A DNA stretch of 64,000 bases from positions 16,721,990 to 16,785,989 of the forward strand of contig NC_060892.1 of assembly GCF_014805685.1 (NCBI RefSeq). Direction: 5' to 3'. The stretch comes from Silurus meridionalis (lineage: Eukaryota > Chordata > Actinopteri > Siluriformes > Siluridae). The position numbers and the translations under genes were made by a program. Positions 24,713 through 36,985 of the stretch are shown here, piece after piece. The notes under the pieces were generated by a model, which worked only from the letters and a program-made list of their open reading frames with translations, searched no databases and had not been told where the DNA came from. Each line of letters starts with the position of its first letter. Position 1 is the stretch's first letter.

Positions 24713-24715
<3 letters not shown>

Positions 24716-25439
24716 TACACACACTCATGCCTCAGCAGTTTGACTGATGGCTGGAGACTGAAGGAAAAGTGCCTGAGAGACTGAATATTTTAGAGGTAAA
24801 ATAATACCACTTGATTTAGTGTGTAATACAAAAGAAGTGCTTTGTTTCACTTGCAATCCACTGAAGAAACGCCGGGTGCTTTAGATCCATTAATAAAAAA
24901 TGGTGGCATAATAGCTTGCTGTGCTTTCTTTCCTCATGTTCCTAAACTTTGCTCCGATTTCTTCTTGTTTATTATAGAAAGTAAAACGGTTTTGTTATAG
25001 CTGATTAAAAGGTACTAAGAGATCAGGAGCACTTGCAGGTTCAGGTCTGCACCTCCTCCCTCTCCAGCTCCTCCTCCTCCTGCCTTGCCGTTCATGTTAA
25101 CAGACACATCCCATGTTTACACAGCTGTTCTAGTGTGTTTGATTAACTTCCACAGCCATCTATTGTCTAAATGCACTCGTCACACGACTCTGTGTATGAG
25201 TCTGATCGTCGCAGACGCTCATATTGTTCCAGGCTGTGAGCTGCCCTATTTAATGAACTGTATTTAATGATTCATATTGAGAGCGCTGCCCGGTTTAAGT
25301 GCTCACTAGAGTGTGTGTGTGTGTATGTATTTGTGTGTAGGTGTGTGTGTGCGGGTGTGTGCCCATGTAAAAGGGATGGCACATCTTTTAATGGGATAGT
25401 TGTACTTTTTCCAGAAGAGGTCAAGAACTGGATGTTAGC

Positions 25440-26085
25440 AGGACTAGACAGAGGTATATGGGCATAAATGGGTGTAGATAAGGGATAGAAAAAAGGTAGA
25501 CAAGGTATAGATGACAGTAGATGGGTGTAGATAGAAGTAAACAGGCATATATTTGTGTAGATGATAGGGTAAACAGGGTAGGTAAGGTTTCTAGATATTA
25601 AATGGCTGGAAATTATGTATATGTATACAATGTAGACACGGTGTAGTTGTAGATGGAGGTATATGTGCATTGACTGAGGTATATAGTGATAGACAGGCAT
25701 ATACAAATGTGGGTGTTGTAGATGGATGTACATAAGGGGTAGATGTTGGAAATGGGATTAAATTTAGGGCATGAATGGGGCATATGCGTCCTTTGTATAC
25801 CCAGTCCACAATCATCTACTGCGTATCTACCACATATAATTACCTTCAACCTTCATAAATACCTTCAAGGGCAGTTATTGAGGTAGATGGCTCGTAGATG
25901 GAATAAATAGAGCTAGATGGAGTGTGATAGGGTAGATGGGTATAGACTAGAGTTAATACGAAATATATAGAATTATATGGGGTAGATGTTGGGTAGATGC
26001 GCAGTAGATGATGGTAGACTGGGTATACAAAGGTAGATGGGGGGATAGACCAGAGTAGATAGAGAAGGGTAGATGGACAGATACA
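25440..26085. repeat. Degenerate GTAGATGG-type minisatellite
   Basis: Over about 650 bp the strings TAGATGG, TAGATAG, GTATAGATG and GGTAGA recur every 10-20 bases, with a break of about 120 bp of ordinary sequence near 25760-25880. Old, worn tandem repeat. The minus-strand open frames here, rich in Y, I, H and P, are artefacts of it. Confidence 0.75.
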
Positions 26086-26379
26086 GGAAAGCATTAAGTT
26101 TTCTGCGGCTGTCTGGTTTGTTTTCGTCCCCTTGATGGACTTCATGCTGTAAAACTTGGCAGAGTTGGGAGAGAGAGTTCTGGATGCACCTTGGGCTGCC
26201 TTCATTACCCAGCCTGCCTCGGTTTCATTTCCCAGCGGGTAAAAAGAAGACATTAGCGCACAGTGGAGGGAACCTTGACCTCCAATTCCCATGCCCTCTG
26301 GTTCGGGTGTCAACTCCGCCAATAGTTTTTTATTCCACACTAACTCTGAACGTCTTGCTCACTTCATAGCACAGCGTAG

Positions 26380-26660
26380 CCCTCCCTCGGCTAATGGTTA
26401 GCGGTGTGTGTAGAGTCCTGAGGTGCTGTTTAATTGCTGGATATCCAACATAGATAAACCGCACAGAGCAGACGCAGGGAAAAGGGGATTAGGAGTAAAC
26501 ACGTGCTGCCTGCTTCTCAGCACTTCAGATCTGTAGGAAAGCCTTATGATACAGTTATTTATACCAAGAGCTTAATTAGATTAGCACCCTCCGTATTAAT
26601 TTCCCCCATTGTACAGAACAGCATGTGTGCGCCTGTGTATTAATTATCAGGGAGCTTCTA
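26380..26660. promoter_or_regulatory. Candidate conserved non-coding element upstream of the start-codon exon
   Basis: Repeat-free block about 0.7 kb upstream of the exon, with GCTTAATTAGATTAGCACC, CCGTATTAATTTCCC and GTATTAATTATCAGG. Dense homeodomain-type cores; inference only. Confidence 0.3.
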
Positions 26661-27307
26661 AGCACTCACAGACAAGCAGTGCTCTTAAAATTTTAACCCA
26701 AACCTTTTTTTTTTTCATTTCTTTTCTCTTGTACCTGGTGCATGAGGAGTATCACTGATGTTTCTGCTACTTGTTAATTTGAGTTATTTTATTTGTTAGT
26801 AAAATAGTGGGGTTGTAAAATCTTTGGTAATTTATAAAGGATAAAAGTGAAGTTAATTTAAGAAAAACAGTTTGCTGAAATTTTTAGTCTGGCATTGTGA
26901 GTTGTTAAGAACAGTTAATTAACTAGTTGCATGAAGTAAATTTTGCTTCATTTACAACCAAGGAAAAAAGCAACAAATAACAATGTTCAAGGTGCCTCCT
27001 CTAATATGAACCATGCTTTTTGGATATTTATTGACTTATTTTTACGGACTAAGGAAAAGCAATCCGGCTTTTATTTCACCCTGAGCCTGGTTTATAGCAT
27101 GATTCCTGGGCTGTTTACATTAAATAAAGGATCAAAAAGAAAGCCTTGTTCAGGTTGCAGGTTTTTTAAAAGGATCTTTGCAAAACTCAAGAACATGCCA
27201 ATCTGAAAATGATGCATGAACTGAGGTCGGACATGCTGTCTGACCTTCTCTCTCATCTCATCTTATCTCATCTATCTTTTTTATTTTTTTTCTTTTCTGT
27301 GTCACAG

Positions 27308-27554
27308 CAGAATCATGTCTTCCAAACAAGCCACCTCTCCGTTCGCCTCGGGTGCAGATGTCAATGAGGACGGACCGGGACAGGAGCGCCTGGTTTGGGA
27401 GAAGGATGAAGGCATGGAGCCTCTGGCAGCACCGCAGCTGCCCATACACAACCTGCTGCACGGCAAGATCCACAGCGAAGAACTGCCTCCTGTCAGCAGC
27501 AGCGTGCCGCCTGAATCCGACTGGGACAGCCTGGTGTCGGCCCAGCAGCGCATG
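27308..27554 (+). CDS. sox6: sox6 start-codon exon (SOX6 residues 1-80)
   Basis: First coding exon of the SoxD transcription factor SOX6, a nuclear DNA-bending HMG-box protein that acts in chondrogenesis, muscle fibre type, erythroid and neural development. The start ATG is at 27315; coding runs to 27554 (80 codons, ending in phase 0). Residues 1-10 read MSSKQATSPF, the SOX6-type opening; SOX5 has MSSKRPASPY at this position, which is why I call sox6 and not sox5. Further matches to the family are HSEELP (about residues 53-58) and DWDSLVSAQQRM (69-80). The middle (residues 11-50) is divergent, as expected for this disordered part. The acceptor is a T-rich tract ending CACAGCAG; the donor is ATG|GTAAGC. 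Two AG acceptors three bases apart (exon start 27308 or 27311) lie just before the ATG. Transcript evidence would be needed to know which upstream exon joins here. Confidence 0.93.
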
Positions 27555-28778
27555 GTAAGCAACACAAGCACACTTATAGACACACACAGACATGCCCAGT
27601 GCCAGGACGTGGCTACAGGATTTAGCACAGGCCATTTACATGCATAAGACTTGGTAATGTTCAAAGTATCATTTCTGACCACCCTGACATTGATCATTGC
27701 CTATAACAGCACATCCTGGAATGTTTTATCAGATTGACATTTTTTCTATTATTGACCTGAATTTCTTTTTAAATTATACAATACCATGTAATATATTTGA
27801 TCAGTTTATAATTACAATACAGTATGATACATGGAACAAGTTAGTTTCTGTCCTTATGTATGATAAAGCAGCTGTAAGCAGTTGTTCTCTCAGCAGTTTC
27901 CATCAGCAGCTTGTCATTGTACAGAAAAAAATGTTTTACATCCTACTGTTTGCTATAGAGATTAGAATTTGAAGATATTTCCCCCAAAAAATTGCTTACT
28001 GCAGCTTAAATTCACATAAGGTATGTGATAGGAATATAAATAGGCCAAAATATTTTGATATTATAATTTTAGCTCTTTATATAAATGAAAAACTTTTTAC
28101 TCGTTTTGTGTTAAATGTGAGGTTTATTGATACTCCACTGCTCTGGCAGATAAAGGCAGTACATTTTAGCGACACACTTCACAGTCTAGCCTCTTCGTCA
28201 CATATTTACACATGCACGCATCCTCTCAACACTGCATCCCAGCTGAGACGGGTTTTTCATCCCAAGGACATGACGCGAGTGTAGCAGGCTGTCCCTCTGT
28301 AGACTGCTGGAAAGAAGACTTTCGCCAAATGTTCGGCTTTGAAGTCTAAAGCCGCCCGCGAGTGGCTCAAGATCCCTTGGCGAGTGAAAAAGTGGCAGAG
28401 AGCGAAGTATTGAATTGCATTTCACGTCAGAACGATTTTTATGAATCTATAAATAGGGAGACAATGAGAGAGAAAGGGAGTAGGAGTCCTTGAGTGTGTG
28501 TTTGTGTGCATGTGTGTGTGAGAGTGCAAAGACTTGGTCTCTATGGCTTCTTTCTATTGGACACAGGCACTTGATGAGCCACTGACAGACTCTCATTGTG
28601 TACAGCTTATAAAAAGAAATTTGTCTCATTCGCTCTTTCTACTTACTCAAAATCCCCTTAATCTGGAACAGAACCTAAATAAAGTTTTGACCTGGAATTA
28701 AACCGGACTGGAGAGTTTTTATTTATTTTAGAATATAACAGATTTCAATTATTAAACAATATATTATACCACAACATT

Positions 28779-28910
28779 GTTGGATCTTGGATTCTGATTG
28801 GGTAGGAGGTCTTGCTTCATTTTCTATAACAGCCATCCCTACAAAAGTGACAGTAGTAATAGGATTCTGGTTGGTCAGGAGGACAGGTTTTTGTCATATA
28901 AGAGAAATTA
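28779..28910. repeat. Dispersed-repeat fragment
   Basis: GGATTCTGATTGGGTAGGAGG and, about 80 bases later, AGGATTCTGGTTGGTCAGGA are two diverged copies of one string; TTTCTATAACAGCCATCCC lies between. The same kind of string (TTATTCTGATTGGGACAG) starts the repeat at 60640. I recall this as a common fish interspersed repeat, class unknown. Confidence 0.5.
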
Positions 28911-29039
28911 AACACTTCATGACATGCTACTATTAGACTTCATAGTGGAAGTCTGCTTCATCGTACCACACACTTTATATCTGGGTGGTCTCTCCTCCTC
29001 CTCCGCTCTCTCTCCCTTTCTCTCCCTCTCTCTCTCCCG

Positions 29040-29280
29040 TATGTAAATGCAGTGTGTTGCTCAGGTGCTCAATATTACAGCACGTGTAATTGGATTAACG
29101 AGGGCTTTTGTGTGATAGGTGTAATTAGGAAAAGCATTATAAAGAATTTCTCGTCTATCTTCTGAAGTCTCAAGCCGCTTCTCTATTCAAATAACGAGGA
29201 AAAAATTAATTGCATCTCATTTGATCTTTGAGAGCATTTTTCATTTGCGAATCATGGATGATTTTTTTTTTTTTAACAAC
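29040..29280. promoter_or_regulatory. Candidate intronic conserved non-coding element
   Basis: Repeat-free block with an E-box next to TAAT cores (CACGTGTAATTGGATTAACG), GTGTAATTAGG and AAAATTAATTGC. Lies in the intron between the first two coding exons; inference only. Confidence 0.3.
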
Positions 29281-30342
29281 GCACTAGAGAGTAGTTTAGA
29301 GAAGTTGTGTGTGTGTAGTGAGATTTCTGTGACAGGAACAGATGTTGTGTTGTGTTATGAAAGAGAACTAAAGAGAAGCTGGGTATGAGATAAATGAGAT
29401 AAACATAGAAAGCAGTGCGCATGTCATCTCTGGTGTGTGTAAAATGCTGTGCCAGTCAATTGCTCTGAATGGTCTACTGCATAATCACCTCGCCCTCGTG
29501 TCCTCTTGCCCTCTTGCCCTGTTGTCCGTCTGTGCCCAGGACACCACGCTGTACAGAGACCGGCTGCTCCGCATGCACATCTGCTAACCTCTCTCCGCTC
29601 TCAGCTCCTCACATTCCTGCATATTTTCAGGGATTAAGCAGCCCCGTATACAGTACGATGGAGCAATCCCGTGCTCTTCTTGGAGCCATCCCAGAATTCC
29701 TTCCTACGAGTTCTTCTGCCCCTCATCAATCACTAGCTGCCAACATTTCACAATGCCATTACGGGAGGAGCTGGAACAGGCTTGCTTTAGGTTTATTGCT
29801 GCAGCAACTTTTTTTTAATCTCTTATCGCATTTTTAATCTCAAGCAAGCACGATTTTAGACAGACAGAAGATTCCTTTTCCGCCTTAAATGCAGTGAAAG
29901 TGCTTTGTGAGTGTTTGCCGATTGCAGACAAGAGGCCAGTTAACCACTAAACCACGCACAGGTGGGATTGCAAAACAACAGCAGCTCCAGACAGGGCTCA
30001 GATTTATGAGTACCCGCAGGGTTCAGCGCAAAAGCAGCCAGCCACTGGAGGGACCGTCAAAATCGCTCCGATTCGAACGACACGTTAGCATGGAACTGCA
30101 GTTTTGCAAAGGAGAAATAAAGAAAAGCGCTTTGCTGTTATCATCAAACGTAATGTACTAATCAAGCAATTTTCAGGCAAATCTCAGGCAAAGCCGTTGT
30201 GACACTTTGACAAACTGCAAATCTTTTTTTTTTTTTTTTTACTCTTTCCCTCAGTGGCATCTGGGAAAGCACTCAGAGAAAGATATGAGGCCTAAACAAT
30301 CTCCTCTCCCCTCTCTCTTTGCTCTTTGTTTTTCTCCTTTAG

Positions 30343-30553
30343 GAGTCAGACAGCAATAAAGTATGTTCCCTGTACTCCTTCCGGAATAACTCTACCTCTC
30401 CGCACAAGCCGGAGGAGGGGGCACGGGAGCGAGGTGACCTGCTGGGTGCGTCCGCCTTCGGAACGCCGGAACGCCGCAAAGGGAGCCTGGCCGACGTAGT
30501 GGACACATTGAAGCAGAAGAAGCTGGAGGAGATGACAAAGACAGAGCAAGATG
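30343..30553 (+). CDS. sox6: sox6 second coding exon (SOX6 residues 81-150)
   Basis: Internal exon of 211 nt, entered in phase 0 and left in phase 1. It encodes 70 complete codons from [15 protein letters not shown] to [11 protein letters not shown], plus the first base of the next codon. The acceptor is CTCCTTTAG|GAGTCA and the donor GATG|GTATGG. The segment [20 protein letters not shown] (about residues 121-140) is one of the most conserved N-terminal blocks of SoxD proteins (SOX5, SOX6, SOX13). The cysteine-containing CSLYSFRN with [10 protein letters not shown] matches SOX6 more closely than SOX5. The variable stretch [12 protein letters not shown] between them is typical of species-to-species change. 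Phase and order agree with the flanking exons, and no stop or frameshift is seen, so the exon looks functional. Confidence 0.95.
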
Positions 30554-30823
30554 GTATGGAAGGTCTAAATGTGTGTGTTTATGTGCATGTGTGTATATGA
30601 AGGAGAGAGAAAGAGAGAGAAAGAGAGAAGAAGAGAGAGAGATAAAGAGAGAGTGTGAGTAAGTGCATGCATGTGGACATCTGTGTTTGTACATGTTCAT
30701 GCACAAGTGCCTTATTCATGGCTTTAGCAAGAGCCCACAAGCTGTGCATGGACCGCTTCAGGCATATATCAGTGTCCTTTTCTTTCACTGCGTATATTCT
30801 CATTTTCAGACACACTCCATCTC

Positions 30824-30826
<3 letters not shown>

Positions 30827-30887
<61 letters not shown>
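30827..30887. repeat. (CA)30 microsatellite
   Basis: Uninterrupted AC run about 270 bases past a coding exon. Confidence 0.95.
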
Positions 30888-30888
<1 letters not shown>

Positions 30889-32449
30889 GGCACACACTCA
30901 AACCTGGGAGCACTGACGTGGCCATGTTTCCAGTTTGTTCTGAACGGGCTCCAGTGTGACAAAGAGTGGGTGGCACTACACACACCTCGGGTTTAAGTGT
31001 GGTCCTCGTACAGCTCCAAGCCAAACTCTCAGACCGTAAAACACACGCCAACGACCTGACGCCAGGAACATTACCTTTTTATTCAACAGCACAGACGACA
31101 GCATTCATTCCGCAAAAATTCAACCAAAATAAGTCCCCCTTAATTTCCTCCCTCTATTTCAGTGCAAATTTGTCTTCCTCGACTCACAGATACAAGATAT
31201 TTCACACAATTCCAAATGAGTTATCTGTATAATAAACACTTAAATATGTAATTTGCACTAGTGTAAAAATCAGTTTAATACGATGCATTGTCCGACATTA
31301 GAAATGACTTCAAAACATCGTAGAAACTTACATACATAAAACAGGAGTCTTTGTATACACTTGAATATGCAAATTAGGAAATGCCTCCATCATTAATGTC
31401 TATAGGAAAAAAGAGAAATATTTTATTTAAATCAACATTTTTGCTGTGATAATTGTGATAAAAAAAAGGACAAATACAATATTACAATAGCAAATTATAT
31501 AAATATTTAACTTACCCTGCATGGTCTGCTGCCAAAAGTTCTTTGCTTTGAAAAAAAATAAATAAATAAATCTGAGGATTATGCATACACTTTTACCCTG
31601 ATTAATATGTACAGATTTATAAATATGCATGAAATGCAAATTAGAAAACCGCCCATTTTCTTCTGCTTTCCTTAATAGTCTATCACAACTGATATACAAG
31701 AGAGCAAGAGTGGCAATTTATGATATAATTTTTAATATAACTTTAATATAATGTCAGAAAATTAATGTTGACATAACAAAAAATTATATTTTAAATCAGC
31801 ATCTCTACATTTGGAAAATTCGTACGAATATGCACTTGTAGTCTTAATATGCTTGCTTTATTAATTAAAGATTCCGTATGATGCTGTACACATTGTTATA
31901 CTTGATCATAAACTTTGTATCAGATATTAATTGTCCCCTGAACATGACAGTTATTTAGTGATATATTTTTAATATATGTCTTTGTATTTACTGTCATTTT
32001 TAATAATACGTATAAAGTGTAAAATCTGAGGCAGTGTTTTTTTACTGTAATTATTGTTAAAAAATATATATTATTTCAGTTCCCAGCATTAGAAATTAAA
32101 CCATGATGTCACTTGGGAGCCTGGAGCATGTCAGAAAAACAAATATTAAGAATAGTTTAATAGTGCCTCTACTCTTAATTAGAACTAAGTAAGACTGAAT
32201 ATAACCAAACATACCGCACACACAAAAACGCACGCACAAAAACACACACTCCAATTCTTTTCCCAAGAGACACCCTCGACTCATTGGAGCGTCTGGGGAA
32301 CACTTCATCACATGAATAAATTAGACCTTAATTCAACTAAAATAATTTTTCTTTCTAACTTTTCACCCTGTTTTCTTCTCTCAGTCTTGGTAATAATTTA
32401 TTCCTAGATGCCTGTGGCCTTGTACAGTGTGTGCAGCAAAGGTTGAAAA

Positions 32450-33060
32450 AATATTTTCAAACGAGCCATTTAATAAACAGTGTCGGCTTGCGGCCGTCTG
32501 TTATTCCATAACTTTTTTTTTTGGAATCGATTTGCGAGAAGACGACGTGCCGTGCGTTTTCATAAAGACTTATTACTTTGCACCCCCTCGTAATTGTGAA
32601 CTGTGATTCCAGTTTACGATACACAGGAGTAAATTACACAGATATCATTGACGTATTGCAAATCTTTTTTTTTCCCCAGTAATTTTTTTGTAGACTCGTT
32701 GATGATGCGATTTCCCCCGGCTCGTGTCCGTGATTAACCGCGTTTGACTGTCAGTATAAAGGTCTCGTCTCATCACGCACATTAGCTCCTGCTCTCGCTT
32801 TTTAATGCTGCTACGGCCTTATGCTAATGAGTCCCATCTGGTATGGCCGGTTCTTGCTGAATTCTAAGTGGTCAAGTGCGGCTTGTAATCCTGAAGGCCG
32901 TATGTTTATTGCGCTGAGGAGAGGGTGCTTCAGCTTCTAGTGTACAGCTGTGTTAATCTGGACTTAATAGAGACGAGACGGAGACGGGAGCGGCCATGAT
33001 CCGTGATCACTTGCGCGCCGTGAAAATAAACTCGAAGAAATTAGTTCCTGGATTTGTACG
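32450..33060. promoter_or_regulatory. Candidate intronic conserved non-coding element
   Basis: About 600 bp of repeat-free, GC-balanced sequence in an AT-rich intron, with CATTTAATAAACAG, AAGACTTATTACTTTG, a POU-like TATGCTAATGAG and several CpG-containing strings (GACGACGTGCCGTGCG, GAGACGAGACGGAGACGGG). Retained CpGs in intron suggest constraint. Inference. Confidence 0.33.
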
Positions 33061-33599
33061 AGTCGAGAGGCTGCAAAAACACTGGGAACTGTTAGAACCA
33101 AGGGGTTCAGTGACCTTAAGGTTGGCTGAGTGAAACTTCCTGAGTGCTCTGATTGCTCGTTGTGGCTGTAAATTGCTGGGGATCAGTAGCTAATTTTTGT
33201 CTAGTGTGCTACACAGCTGTGTGTGCACGAATTAACCCTTTTATTGTGACTCTGAAAGTCACTCTCTCTTGGTGTCTTGACTGATAGGCTGGGCTAAAGG
33301 GCTAAAAACATTGCTTAGCTTAGCTTGTAACAAGCTTCCAGCCAGATGACACAAAGGCATGGAGAACAACTGTGGCAGCTTTATCTTTGAGACTAAATTC
33401 GAACCATCTGTCTGTTCAATGTAACTCGCTGTAATTTGCTTGTTCTCATGTCCTGTTCGGGAGGTCACGCAGCCTTCGAACATGCCCGGATCGTAATACG
33501 CGTCCTGTTTGTGATGTTTGAATAAATATCATGGTATCATTAAGTACCATTTAAGGTGGTGCAGTTGGTCGATACAACATTACTCCACTTCACTTTCTC

Positions 33600-34060
33600 T
33601 CTCGCACACACACTTAATTAAATGTGGACGAGAGTCGACCACTCTCAAATTCAATCAGGTCTATTAGAACTGGCCAGCGAGGAAATCGGCCTTGGATTGT
33701 CATCTCGCCGCTGCCTTTTTTAAACTCGGCCCGTCCCGTGGCCAATCGCCTCAGTCGGGAGAACTCCCTCCCCCACCCCCACCTTTTTTTTTCTTCATCC
33801 TTCCATCCCTTCACTCGTCTAACAGGTCCTTAAAGTGCTTTAAGTGCTTGTGACCGCTCTAATGAATGAAAATGTCCTTCCCAGGCCCGGAGGACTGCAT
33901 TAAGCTGAATAGTCACCTTCACTGTAAAAGCTCCTCCAGGGCCAGTCGGGCCTAACGATTGTGTCTGCCGCTTATTTACCGGCTATTGTAAAATGCATTA
34001 TTTATGGAGAACTCTCCAGACGACACTTGTCAAAGAGTTAAAAATGTCAAGCGTAAGTAG
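33600..34060. promoter_or_regulatory. Candidate intronic conserved non-coding element
   Basis: Repeat-free block with CACTTAATTAAATGTGG, GTGGCCAATCGCC (CCAAT-like) and TGCATTATTTATGG. Inference. Confidence 0.25.
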
Positions 34061-36605
34061 TGAAAAAAAACAGAGAGGGGGTAGTGGTTAGAAGAAATAA
34101 ACTAACATGGAATATAGGGAAGGAAAAAAGAACATTAACAACATTACAGATTGAAGGTGACCTTGAGTGGGGTTCATAAGCAGTTTAAGCTAGCTTTATG
34201 TAATGTTCCAAGGTAATAATCAATACAGTTTAACACTAAGATACATACTCTGCTCTTTTCACTACTTTTCTTTTGGAGTCTATAAACTCTTTTCTGCTTA
34301 TAAAACAAAACACAACTACATATTTTAATGGAATTCATCATATTTATGAATATTGAATATTTCTTCTTGGGAAATATTAAAAGGCAAGGTCAGACACAGC
34401 TCCTGTCTCTTCATACTTGCTCAACACAATGCTACTGTGTTTTTTTTTTCACTTTTTGTGTCAGCACTTCTATGCTTTGTTGGCTCTGAAACGCCAGCGG
34501 AATTTCTGACAATGCACTCAAGCCGTTCCATTTTAATTTTTCCAGTCCCACAGTAGTTTGGACGACAGTGAGATTCTCGGAGAGTCAGACTTGGTCTAGT
34601 TAAGGAAGAACACAGCTTTTCCTAGTCTGGGCATTGGAGAGGTTTCAGAGGCTCTGCCAATTTAGTCAGCAGTCTTGTATTGGCAGGATTGCCTGCTTGT
34701 AACTCCTGGTAAAAGCTCGTTAGAGGCTAATCCGGTGCTTACAGCAGTGCTTGTGCGAAAACCAGGGTTACGTTTCAAATGATACATGGCGGAGGTTCAC
34801 GCTGAGGCGGACAGGGACGAATCGCTTTTTTTCTGATTCAAAAGTTGTTCTGATTAAGGCTTAGAAATGTATTGAATGTGCATGGATACTGCATGCCAAA
34901 ATATGAGACAAATAATGGATTTAAAAAAATTTTTTTTACTAATTTTGTTTAAACTGAGAAAAAGTAATATATTCAGCTAAGCAAATGCAATCCTCCTGGA
35001 TGCTTTTTGGAATATGTTGCACAATCTGTTCTCTCATGCATGGCAATTATAGGAAAACCATCAACAGCGGGGCAGTTTAATGAGGCGAAGTTACTATGAA
35101 GTTACTGTGAGCATCTTGAACTGTTTTATGTCTCTAATACCCCAGCAATTTGGTGAAGATAATTACTTTTTAATGTATTAAATAATTGACATGACAAACT
35201 TAATAATATTTAAAAAATTGAACATATAATATTTGTGAAACAAGTTCCTGTTCTCATTTACATCATAGCAGCTATAAACAGAAACTGCAAGCAAGTGTAA
35301 ACTCCTCTGGAGGATCCTTTTATAAACATTAGACATACTTGTCCGCACTGAAAAACCTGCACATGTTACATGTTACACATATAATTAAACATTACTATTC
35401 TAACAGTAACATATTATAGTCAGTATTATAGCATATTAATATAAACTTACATATAAGATTTACAGATGCATTAATGTGATAAAAATAAAAATAATGTAAG
35501 AAAAAAACACCTTTGGACCAATCAGGTTCTCGAATTCAGTTTCTAGCTGTTGTGTAAATAAAATTAAGACATATAAAGTCTTGTTTAATGATGTGTCCTG
35601 GCCAGGACAAGATCCCTTGTGTCAGCATTCTTCAGCAGTTGTTCAGTCCTCTCATTTTTTCAACCTTAAAGTGAAAGGACAGGGTCGTATCCCACTTTTA
35701 GCGTGTGTGGGAAAATAATGCCAAGCGCATTTCAGAGGCGACAGGTGGAAAGTGGTGGCCCTGTCATGGAGTGAGTGAATTATGCCACCCTGGGTGACCC
35801 GTCTGACAGGAGAAACAGTTGCTACTGTGGCCTGGGTGAACGTATTCTCTGTGCACGGTAACCTTAGCTCCCTCGAAGTGGTGCACGAAAGACGATGGAG
35901 AATAGAGACATGGTCGCTCTCTGTACACCTGGAGCTTTGTGCATTGAGTCGAGTGTAATGAGTTTAGCAGGATGGAGGGGGTTCTGCGCACTGGATGCGG
36001 CCCACGCAAGGCTGGCTCTCTGGGGTGCGGGGGATATTTGCAGTAACCTCCCTGCTGGAGCTTGGCTAATTCTGAAACAGGTGAGCTGCAATCGCAGCTG
36101 TGTACGTGGGTCTACGTGACCTCTCCCCTCTGGTGATCCAGTCATCTGGAATACTTTGCTCTACAGGTCTATCTCGGCTCATCGCGGAGATATTCATCCT
36201 TCAGTGGATGTAAAAAAAACAAAGAAATCTGTGCATTTTGAGGGTACACCGCACAAATAAGGTTTCATTCAGTCCACAAAGTCCAAAGCAGACCTACAGA
36301 AATACAGATGTAGATTAAACCCCTAATGAGCAAGAACCCTTGAGAGGAAGCAAACTCATGTGCCATGTGACGTAAAAAAAAGAAGTAGCACAGACTCACG
36401 CCCGCTGGCTAATAATCTTTTTGTTAATAATCCACACTCCTCGCGTGGCACGACTTCAACCAAATCATAGAGAGATGTGGAGATTAATGGTCTCAGGGTA
36501 GAAAGCCGTGCTCCTGTGTGTCATTTAGGTTGCATTTTTATGACCCCTTTGAAAAGGCTTCAGTTGAAATAATGGAGCAGAGGAGTGAGAGCTCTCAAGC
36601 TTGCA

Positions 36606-36650
<45 letters not shown>
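36606..36650. repeat. (CT)n microsatellite
   Basis: CT run with one TTTC interruption. Confidence 0.95.
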
Positions 36651-36654
<4 letters not shown>

Positions 36655-36689
36655 CTTCCTCCTTGTCATCTGCCTCTGGGTTTATTCCA

Positions 36690-36970
36690 CCTAATTAATA
36701 GGAATCTTTGTTGTAATGATCCGTGGCACTGGCCCCCTTGACTCGATGCATATGCAATGAAGTTGAGGCCCCCTCTTTAATTCCTTGGCCGGTCGCCGGA
36801 GCGAACCTGAATATTTGGAGGCAGTCTTCAAATGCATCTCTCCGTCCACCAGCACTGGCCAAACATCAGTCAACCTCTTTTCCTCTCTCATCTTCTCACT
36901 CTCTGCTTCCTTTAATAGGGTTGGCCCACTGCTGTCCACCTTTGACTCGCACTGCTTGTCTGAATAAAAG
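36690..36970. promoter_or_regulatory. Candidate intronic conserved non-coding element
   Basis: Lies between a CT array and a GT array, itself repeat-free. Contains CCTAATTAATAGG, an octamer-like GATGCATATGCAATG and CTTTAATTCC. Inference. Confidence 0.27.
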
Positions 36971-36983
36971 TGGCTGCATTAGA

Positions 36984-36985
<2 letters not shown>

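Larger units (their letters stand above)
1..27307 (+). other. sox6: Non-coding region upstream of the sox6 start-codon exon (5' intron and/or 5' flank)
   Basis: I see no convincing protein-coding exon here. In other vertebrates SOX6 has several 5' untranslated exons spread over tens to hundreds of kilobases, so this is most likely intron between a 5' UTR exon and the start-codon exon; that is inference from the family. Untranslated exons cannot be recognised reliably from sequence alone. The stretch holds many microsatellites, one hAT-type element, two other inverted-repeat elements and several repeat-free, TAAT-rich blocks listed separately. Open frames in it are short and are mostly translations of dinucleotide repeats (CVCV, HTHT, RERE, LSLS runs). 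Confidence 0.7.
27555..30342 (+). other. sox6: sox6 intron between the first two coding exons
   Basis: A 2.8-kb intron in phase 0, starting GTAAGC and ending in a pyrimidine-rich tract plus TTTAG. It contains part of a dispersed repeat near 28779-28910, a TAAT-rich block at 29040-29280, and a possible stop-containing exon at 29540-29587. The stretch 29640-30180 is repeat-poor but not recognised. A poly(T) run of about 17 bases lies near 30225-30240. Confidence 0.85.

Noticed and set aside
26184..26340. 164-codon minus-strand frame across 25846-26340
   Set aside because: Half of it is translation of the TAGATGG minisatellite; the rest has no recognisable protein features.
27315..27554. Assignment to sox5 instead of sox6
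   Set aside because: The opening MSSKQATSPF, and DWDSLVSAQQRM followed by ESDSNK, fit SOX6; SOX5 differs at these positions.
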